Of a DNA stretch of 7,083 bases, positions 1 through 4,783 are shown in pieces; position 1 is the first letter of the stretch, and each line of letters begins with the position of its first letter. Source of the stretch: Clostridiaceae bacterium (lineage in GTDB: Bacteria; Bacillota; Clostridia; DSM-8532); NCBI GenBank assembly GCA_025361665.1, contig JANYKF010000058.1:1-7083 (forward strand). Direction: 5' to 3'. The notes beneath the pieces are model-generated. The model was given only the letters and a program-made list of their open reading frames with translations, was not told the origin of the DNA and did no database searches. A program made the translations under genes and the position numbers.

Positions 1-29
1 TTGACAATTTACAATAATCAAGCTAGAAT
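1..29 (+). promoter_or_regulatory. Probable sigma-A (sigma-70 type) promoter for the operon
   Basis: A -35 hexamer TTGACA (bases 1-6, perfect consensus) is followed by a 17-base spacer and a -10 hexamer TAGAAT (24-29, five of six matches to TATAAT). Spacing is optimal and the surrounding DNA is AT-rich compared with the genes downstream. Transcription would be expected to start near base 36, leaving a leader of roughly 90 bases before the first large gene. The match begins at the first base of the window, so upstream elements cannot be judged. An open frame also runs from base 1 to a TGA at 109-111, so this could instead lie in the tail of an upstream gene, although that reading looks poor. 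Confidence 0.65.
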
Positions 30-40
30 ATTGATTGTTG
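12..40. promoter_or_regulatory. Inverted repeat over the -10 box, candidate operator
   Basis: CAATAATCAA (12-21) and TTGATTGTTG (31-40) form a 10-bp dyad with nine Watson-Crick matches and one G-T mismatch, separated by 9 bases that contain the -10 hexamer (24-29). The dyad is centred on the -10 box and reaches the expected transcription start, the classic place for a repressor site. The sequence is AT-rich, so chance symmetry is easier here. No regulator is identified in the window. Confidence 0.4.
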
Positions 41-74
41 GTACAAAAGAGGGAATGTCGGACAGGAAGATATT

Positions 75-179
75 ATGGGATTTTTCAATGATCAGGGGGT
101 CGACATCGTGACATTGAATATCATCAATGCTGGAAGATTCCACTTCCGGAGGGAACCTAGGTGCTGGAAACGGGGGTAA
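75..179 (+). CDS. Short leader ORF overlapping the kinase start (34 codons), possible leader peptide or frameshifted N-terminus
   Basis: ATG at 75 is preceded by AGGAAG (64-69) with a 5-base gap, a better ribosome-binding site than any near the kinase ATG at 127. The frame begins MGFFNDQGVDIVTLNIIN, which reads like ordinary protein, and ends at TAA 177-179. It overlaps the first 53 bases of the kinase frame and stops 7 bases before another in-frame kinase ATG (187). Three readings are possible: a leader peptide whose translation couples to kinase initiation; the true N-terminus of the kinase, joined by a +1 shift (real or a sequence error) around 115-130; or a chance ORF. No family is recognised. 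Confidence 0.35.
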   Translation: MGFFNDQGVDIVTLNIINAGRFHFRREPRCWKRG

Positions 180-2091
180 CAGGTTCATGGTTTCAGGTTT
201 TGAGTGGAGGAAAGTGCTGGAGACGGCACCAACAACCTCACTGGCGAGAACAGAAACGCGCACGAATGAGGCAACGCCATCTGAAAGCCTGACAGCAGCT
301 GAATCATCCATATTGCTCAACGATATTCCGTCTCGGTGGGATACCTCGGAACTGCATGTGGAGGAGGATCTGCCGCTCAACCCTCTATTCAGATCCATTG
401 ATTCCATCTATCTGTCTGACACAATCCAATTGGTGCAAACAGCAAATCTGAAGCCTTCTGTAAAAGTCGAGGCAACCGATGCACCTTCTCGGAACCCCCG
501 GATCGAGGCAACCGATGTGCCTTCTTCAGGAAAGCCGCAGACTGGAACCCTTCTGGAAGGACGTTACAGGCTGTTGAAGAAGGTCGGCACTGGGGGTACG
601 GCAGAGGTTTATCTTGCAGAACATGTATTGCTTGGAAACATGTGGGCTGTCAAGATCATACCGGTTTCTGACGACACCCTGCAGGAGCACCTGAATGAGG
701 CAAGCATCCTGAAAGGCTTGAATCATCCTATACTTCCGCGTATTTCGGATATCATCCAAACGGTATCGCATGTTTGCATAGTCATGGATTATCTGCCGGG
801 AGTCAACCTGCTTAAGCGTCTTGAAGCATGCGGCAAGATTCCGGAGGCCGAGGTACATGTGTGGATGCTGCAGATATGCGACGTTCTCTCCTATTTGCAC
901 AGTCAGCAGCCGGAACCGGTCATCTATCGCGACCTCAAGCCATCCAACCTCATTTCGGATGATCATGGCCATCTGAAGCTCATCGATTTCGGAACTGCCC
1001 GAACATATCGTGCCAATCGCAGCGGAGATACCGCATACATAGGAACACAAGGTTATGCGAGTCCGGAACAGTACGGCTTGAAACAGAGCGACGGCCGGAC
1101 GGACATCTACAACCTCGGGATGACGGTGTTCCATCTGCTGACCGGCATCCATCCAATCACGGTTCCGCACGGCGATATCAAGGCACGGCTTCAGGAGGCG
1201 TCCGTTTCGGAGCTGCTGACTTCCGTCATTGTGCAGAGCGTCCAACTGTCTCCAGACAACCGGTATCCCGATGTCAAATCATGCCAGGCCGCGCTGATTG
1301 CGACGGTAACCGATGTGGCAGGAAAATCCGCAGCCGCGGAGGGGAAAATGGTGGAACCTGCTGCAGTGCAGCTTTCGCGGCAGAATCAGGCTGTACCCGT
1401 ATTGAAGTCACGCAAGGTGATTGGCGGACTGTTTGGAACAAGGAAACGCCTGTCAGGTCCAGAACGCGCCCCGATTCCCGCACAGGCACGGATTGCCGTG
1501 ATGGGGGCATGCCAGGGCACGGGAGCCACATTTTCTTCCATCGCGATTTCCTCCTGGTTTTCCGCACGCCATTATGAGACCGCTTATGTGGAGATGAATG
1601 CATCAGGCGACATGGACTGCCTGAAAAAAATGCTTGAATTGTCCGGCAACCTCGGGACAGTCGGGGAAGACCCGGATGGCAGAGGAAGTTTTCGATTCCG
1701 TCGAGTCGATTATCATATTGGCTGCAGACGGATGACCGACATTCGCGGAAAACGTTATGATGTATCCATTGCCGATATGGGCTCACGATGCGGCGAACCG
1801 GCACTTGATGAATTCATGCGCGCGGATTGGCAAATGGTCTACTGCCCCCAGGCGGACTGGAAATTAGGCCGCATGGAGGAGTTCATCGGCAAATATGACC
1901 AAAACGGCGATGAAAGACAGTTTCTTTACCTCGTTCCTCATGACGGAGATGGAAACCTGCCGGCATTACGCACACTGTTCGGGAAGCGCAGCATCTTTGC
2001 CTTTCCCCACATCCGAAATCCATTCGATCTTTCAAAAACGGAAGACAGGCAGTTGGAGCAATTATTTCGGCAGATAGGATTTGCATTGTGA
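127..2091 (+). CDS. Ser/Thr protein kinase fused to a degenerate CpaE/MinD-like domain
   Basis: This 654-residue protein should phosphorylate Ser/Thr on proteins in the cytoplasm. Residues 1-140 are a low-complexity, Ser/Thr/Glu-rich segment with a duplicated 12-residue unit (EATD-P-S). The kinase domain spans about 145-395: glycine loop GTGGTAEV (154-161), lysine K176 in AVK, helix C glutamate E191, catalytic loop YRDLKPSN (267-274, Tyr replacing the usual His), DFG (287-289), activation-loop threonines T302 and T307, SPE (312-314) and D326. All catalytic residues are present, so it should be active. After a basic linker (427-443), residues 453-654 resemble a ParA/MinD/CpaE fold: strand RIAVMG, loop GACQGTGAT (460-468) with the P-loop lysine replaced by A467, and a Walker B-like strand ending in D550. 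There is no membrane segment or PASTA repeat, unlike PrkC/PknB. The start is uncertain: ATG127 is the first Met after in-frame stops at 109 and 115 but lacks a ribosome-binding site; ATG187, after GGGGG at 172-176, is the alternative. Confidence 0.88.
   Translation: MLEDSTSGGNLGAGNGGNRFMVSGFEWRKVLETAPTTSLARTETRTNEATPSESLTAAESSILLNDIPSRWDTSELHVEEDLPLNPLFRSIDSIYLSDTIQLVQTANLKPSVKVEATDAPSRNPRIEATDVPSSGKPQTGTLLEGRYRLLKKVGTGGTAEVYLAEHVLLGNMWAVKIIPVSDDTLQEHLNEASILKGLNHPILPRISDIIQTVSHVCIVMDYLPGVNLLKRLEACGKIPEAEVHVWMLQICDVLSYLHSQQPEPVIYRDLKPSNLISDDHGHLKLIDFGTARTYRANRSGDTAYIGTQGYASPEQYGLKQSDGRTDIYNLGMTVFHLLTGIHPITVPHGDIKARLQEASVSELLTSVIVQSVQLSPDNRYPDVKSCQAALIATVTDVAGKSAAAEGKMVEPAAVQLSRQNQAVPVLKSRKVIGGLFGTRKRLSGPERAPIPAQARIAVMGACQGTGATFSSIAISSWFSARHYETAYVEMNASGDMDCLKKMLELSGNLGTVGEDPDGRGSFRFRRVDYHIGCRRMTDIRGKRYDVSIADMGSRCGEPALDEFMRADWQMVYCPQADWKLGRMEEFIGKYDQNGDERQFLYLVPHDGDGNLPALRTLFGKRSIFAFPHIRNPFDLSKTEDRQLEQLFRQIGFAL
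467..525 (+). repeat. Two-copy direct repeat in the kinase N-terminal linker
   Basis: A 23-base unit at 467-489 recurs at 503-525 with two mismatches. The 36-base period is exactly 12 codons, giving the protein repeats VEATDAPS and IEATDVPS. It lies just before the kinase domain and suggests a flexible linker that has grown by in-frame duplication. Confidence 0.75.
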
Positions 2092-2111
2092 CAAATGGCA
2101 GTCACAATGCA
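2082..2111 (+). promoter_or_regulatory. Perfect 11-bp hairpin spanning the kinase stop codon
   Basis: TGCATTGTGAC (2082-2092) is followed by an 8-base loop (2093-2100) and its exact reverse complement GTCACAATGCA (2101-2111). The left arm contains the kinase stop codon TGA (2089-2091). The right arm ends 5 bases before the GGAGG ribosome-binding site of the next gene (2117-2121). There is no T-run after it, so it is not a standard intrinsic terminator. It could be an mRNA-stability or processing element, a translational-coupling hairpin melted by ribosomes finishing the kinase, or a DNA operator. Confidence 0.6.
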
Positions 2112-2116
2112 TGAAC

Positions 2117-2121
2117 GGAGG
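2117..2121 (+). promoter_or_regulatory. Ribosome-binding site that fixes the TTG start of the CpaB-like gene
   Basis: GGAGG at 2117-2121 lies 7 bases before TTG 2129, ideal spacing. In-frame alternatives fit worse: GTG 2123 is only one base from the site, ATG 2111 lies upstream of it, and TTG 2081 lies inside the kinase gene without its own site. Confidence 0.7.
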
Positions 2122-2128
2122 AGTGCGC

Positions 2129-3175
2129 TTGTTTCTGAAAAAACCAAGACGTTTCAAGACAATATTGGCCTTCCTGATCGGGTTGTCCGTTTCCCTTGTC
2201 CTTCTCGCGGGTGGGCTGTATTGGTATCAGTGGCAGCAGTCTGCCATGCGGGAACAAATCAGCGTGGAAACCCGGCTGAAGGTTGAATCTGATTGGATGG
2301 CAGACCACCCTGTGGAAGTGGTGTATGCGTTCACGGCGGATATGAAGGCTGGCAGGGTTCTCAATGAACAGGATTTGGCTCTGATGGAAATCGGGAGCGG
2401 TACCATGCCCCTGGATGTAGTCCGGACACCGGAGGATGCGATAGGGCGTGTGATGAGGAACGATGTCAAGGCCGGCACCCTTTGCATGCAATCCCTGATT
2501 TACCAGCCCGGGGATTATCCGGATGATGCGCGCATTCAGGAGTATACCGCGGTTCGCCTGCCTCAAAGGCTTGAAAAAGGCCAGACCGTGGATGTAAGGG
2601 TCATGTTTCCGAACGGTCTCGATTTTGTTGTATTGTCCAAGAAGAATGTTCTGGACCTGCAGCGGGATGAAACGGGAATCGGGAACCTCGTCTGGCTGAC
2701 GGTTTCAGAGCAGGAATTGCTGCGCATGTCATCTGCGGTTGTGGACGCCTTCCTGCATCCGGGAACAGTTCTCTATGCCGTCACCTATGTGGCTCCCGAT
2801 GTCCAGGGGGCGGCAGCAGTCACTTATCCGGCGAACGCCTATGTGCAGGACCTGATCCTGTCGAATCCGAATATTGTGGCGAGTGCGGTGAATGCGTTGG
2901 AACGGGAAAACCGGAAATGGTTCGATGCCATTCCGGACCCACAGCCGCAGCAACCCATGGCGATTGTACCCGCGCCTTCAACAGGTGCTGAGACCGTTGC
3001 CGCCGAAACACGGGCTGGTACTGCAGCGAAAGGCACAGGGACGACCAGCGGGGCAATCACGACCAGTGGGACAATCACGTCCGATGGGGCAGCTGCGGCA
3101 ATTGAACCGGAGACAACGAAAAGCACGGGAACGGCCGGTGGCAACAGAACAACCGGAACCGGAGAGGGGCTGTAG
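2129..3175 (+). CDS. cpaB: CpaB/RcpC-like pilus assembly protein with SAF domain
   Basis: Start chosen at TTG 2129, giving 348 residues beginning FLKKPRRFK after the initiator: a positively charged N-terminus followed by one hydrophobic segment (about 11-34), so the body should lie outside the membrane. Residues about 62-128 match a SAF domain (VVYAFTADMKAGRVLNEQDL, then IGRVMRNDVKAGTLCMQSLI), as in CpaB/RcpC proteins of Tad pilus loci. A second beta-rich region follows (about 141-223, including RLEKGQTVDVRVMF). The last ~75 residues are Pro/Gln-rich and then Thr/Gly/Ala-rich, with a tandem repeat, resembling a surface or wall-spanning spacer. In Gram-negative Tad systems this family works with the secretin; no secretin gene is present here, so its role in this cell is inferred to be in the wall zone. 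It follows the kinase by 37 bases containing a hairpin and ends one base before the next ATG. Confidence 0.85.
   Translation: MFLKKPRRFKTILAFLIGLSVSLVLLAGGLYWYQWQQSAMREQISVETRLKVESDWMADHPVEVVYAFTADMKAGRVLNEQDLALMEIGSGTMPLDVVRTPEDAIGRVMRNDVKAGTLCMQSLIYQPGDYPDDARIQEYTAVRLPQRLEKGQTVDVRVMFPNGLDFVVLSKKNVLDLQRDETGIGNLVWLTVSEQELLRMSSAVVDAFLHPGTVLYAVTYVAPDVQGAAAVTYPANAYVQDLILSNPNIVASAVNALERENRKWFDAIPDPQPQQPMAIVPAPSTGAETVAAETRAGTAAKGTGTTSGAITTSGTITSDGAAAAIEPETTKSTGTAGGNRTTGTGEGL
3041..3094 (+). repeat. 18-base tandem repeat in the CpaB-like C-terminus
   Basis: Three consecutive 18-base units (3041-3058, 3059-3076, 3077-3094) encode TTSGAI, TTSGTI and TSDGAA. Units 1 and 2 differ at two bases; unit 3 is more diverged. 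In-frame units of six codons allow length change without loss of frame. Confidence 0.75.
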
Positions 3176-3176
3176 A

Positions 3177-3989
3177 ATGACGACATTCGATAAAGCGGAA
3201 GGGTCCGGGCGCTTGAACCATTTCGGGCAAACGGCCATTCCGTCTTCTCCTGTGGTATTCCTGGGAAGGAGAACCCTTCAGAAACTGTATCTGGTGCTTC
3301 ATCTGGGCCGCATGCTGCAGTGTGCCCGTTCGGTCAGGCTTGACACGGTGAATCCTTCTGTAGATCAACAGACGATATATGACTACTGTGGACTTGAAAT
3401 CCATGAGCACCCTGATTCCGAATCCTTGCAGACGGAATTGGAACAGTTGGGTCAAAATGATGTGCAAAGCGAGATTCAGGTTCCCTCTGTCGAAATCTCA
3501 CCCCAGGGCAACAGGTTGATTTCCATGGGGACCCTGTCACCGATTCATATGGTGGATCTGCCGGATCGTGCCGTTCTGCCGAAAAACAGTCAATGCTTCC
3601 TTGTCACGGACAGCGACCGCAACAGCCTGGACCAGGCGATGGCGGCACTGCAGGCGTCCAGAAGCGCTTCACCCGCGCAATTCGTCGTTCACCGCATCTA
3701 TTTGGACATCTGGGAGGGTGCCCACATCGGCGTCCGGTACCTGGAAGAAATGATTTCAAGGAATTTCCCGGAAAAGGCCATTGCGGGGGAACGGCTTTCC
3801 CTCGCAGCAGATGAACGGAACTGGGCAGCCATCATCGACAACCAGCATGACGACCGTTTGCGTCTTTCCGGGCTCACGACGGAATACAGAAGGCTGCTGG
3901 CGGATGTGGCCGCAATTGGATTCCGTCTTCCCTTGAAGGAATCGGTCCGGCAAATTCGGATGGCCGACAGGAGGAAGCAGACATGCTGA
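3177..3989 (+). CDS. Unrecognised protein, probable degenerate ParA/MinD-like P-loop protein
   Basis: ATG 3177 is chosen because GGAGAGGGG (3161-3169) lies 7 bases upstream and the previous gene stops one base before; the open frame extends further upstream but inside the CpaB-like gene. The product has 270 residues and no membrane segment or signal peptide. I do not recognise it as a named family. Its layout follows a ParA/MinD fold: strand PVVFLG (25-30), then GRRTLQKL (30-37) where a P-loop would be, keeping K36 but with Gln for the preceding Gly and Leu for Ser/Thr; a helix; RLD at 54-56 where the second strand carries Asp; IHMVDLPD (123-130) resembling a Walker B strand; CFLVTDSDRNSLDQAM (140-155); and QFVVHRIY (168-175) resembling the late conserved strand. 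The region at 75-110 is polar and variable. It probably no longer hydrolyses nucleotide and may act as a partner of the next gene's product, which it overlaps by 7 bases. Confidence 0.8.
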   Translation: MTTFDKAEGSGRLNHFGQTAIPSSPVVFLGRRTLQKLYLVLHLGRMLQCARSVRLDTVNPSVDQQTIYDYCGLEIHEHPDSESLQTELEQLGQNDVQSEIQVPSVEISPQGNRLISMGTLSPIHMVDLPDRAVLPKNSQCFLVTDSDRNSLDQAMAALQASRSASPAQFVVHRIYLDIWEGAHIGVRYLEEMISRNFPEKAIAGERLSLAADERNWAAIIDNQHDDRLRLSGLTTEYRRLLADVAAIGFRLPLKESVRQIRMADRRKQTC

Positions 3990-4783
3990 CAGCCTTTTGG
4001 TCCACCCGTCATGGCCAGGCCTGTACGACGGCCAATACGGCAGCCATCGCATGCGCAACCACGCTGTTTTGCAAAGGAAAGATGCTTGTTGCCCATTCAC
4101 ATGCCCGGGAGGGAACATTGGAAAGGTATCTGTTCCAGCCCCGCGAGCTGGTGGGATTTGATGCGGGTGACTTTGCCAATCATGGCATGGATGCTTTGCT
4201 CCGGCTTGCCAGAAACGGGAGGCTTCAGGGTGCGATGGTGCCGGATTACGCATGGTCGCTGCTCCGGGAGAATCGACTCGACGTGCTGCCCTGCACTCAA
4301 AAACAAGCTTTGCCGGATGGCATCGGCGTGGATCGGGTGCTTGACGTGCTGAAGGCGGCGAACAGTTTTTACGACAGGGTGCTGATTGATCTGGGAAGCG
4401 GATCAGTTACGGATGGAACGATGTCCCTGCTGCACGCGGCTGACTGCCGGATGGTCTGCCTGAACCAGAATGCGGCACTCCTGGAGCAGTGGTTCTCGGA
4501 CCGAAACCTCCGCGGGCAGGTAGAATCGAAGCATACGGTCTTCCTGCTTTCAAGATACGATTCCGCTGTGGGAAACACGCCTGCCGACATTTCAAGAAAA
4601 TACGGAATTCCCCGTTCGAGGCTGTTTCCAATCCCTTATTCCGCAGCCTTGATGCAGGCATGCAATTTGGGCACGGTCTATGATTTCCTGGCCCGGCATC
4701 TTCTGGAAGCCAAATCACCGGAGCGTGAGCTGATGACTGCCTTGCGCCGCGTAGTGGAACAGCTGGAGGGGGGATCGGCATGA
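3983..4783 (+). CDS. CpaE/TadZ-like positioning protein with atypical Walker A
   Basis: ATG 3983 has AGGAGG (3969-3974) 8 bases upstream and overlaps the previous stop. The 266-residue protein is soluble. It starts directly with the first strand and P-loop region, MLTAFWSTRHGQACTT, so the receiver-like N-terminal domain of Gram-negative CpaE is absent. At 11-16 the loop reads GQACTT: the Walker A lysine is replaced by C14 while T15/T16 remain. RVLIDLGSG (132-140) is a clear Walker B strand with D136. TVFLLSRYD (185-193) and LFPIPYSAALMQACNLGTVYDFLA (214-237) match the late ParA/MinD strands and C-terminal helix. In Tad systems TadZ/CpaE localises the machinery, and atypical P-loops are known in TadZ. 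Its position immediately before the ATPase gene (ATGA overlap) supports that role. Whether it binds ATP cannot be told from sequence. Confidence 0.82.
   Translation: MLTAFWSTRHGQACTTANTAAIACATTLFCKGKMLVAHSHAREGTLERYLFQPRELVGFDAGDFANHGMDALLRLARNGRLQGAMVPDYAWSLLRENRLDVLPCTQKQALPDGIGVDRVLDVLKAANSFYDRVLIDLGSGSVTDGTMSLLHAADCRMVCLNQNAALLEQWFSDRNLRGQVESKHTVFLLSRYDSAVGNTPADISRKYGIPRSRLFPIPYSAALMQACNLGTVYDFLARHLLEAKSPERELMTALRRVVEQLEGGSA

Noticed and set aside
1..111. Tail of an upstream gene in the frame ending at TGA 109-111
   Set aside because: The open stretch is only 36 codons, AT-rich and overlaps a near-consensus promoter; it shows no recognisable domain. It cannot be fully excluded without upstream sequence.
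526..1245. 239-codon open frame on the minus strand opposite the kinase domain
   Set aside because: It lies wholly within a region whose plus strand encodes unmistakable kinase motifs, and its translation shows no domain-like pattern.
2088..2106. CRP-like operator (TGTGA...TCACA) in the intercistronic hairpin
   Set aside because: The half-sites are separated by 10 bases instead of the 6 of the CRP consensus, and there is no promoter-like sequence beside it.
2082..2120. Intrinsic terminator after the kinase gene
   Set aside because: The stem is only moderately GC-rich and is followed by TGAACGGAGG, with no T-run.
2081..2128. TTG 2081 or ATG 2111 as the start of the CpaB-like protein
   Set aside because: Neither has a ribosome-binding site; the GGAGG at 2117-2121 is ideally spaced for TTG 2129, which places the basic residues and membrane segment at the N-terminus.
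2892..3176. Upstream extension of the 3177-3989 reading frame
   Set aside because: It overlaps the CpaB-like gene in another frame, has Arg/Gln/Pro-rich shadow composition, and a well-placed ribosome-binding site supports ATG 3177.
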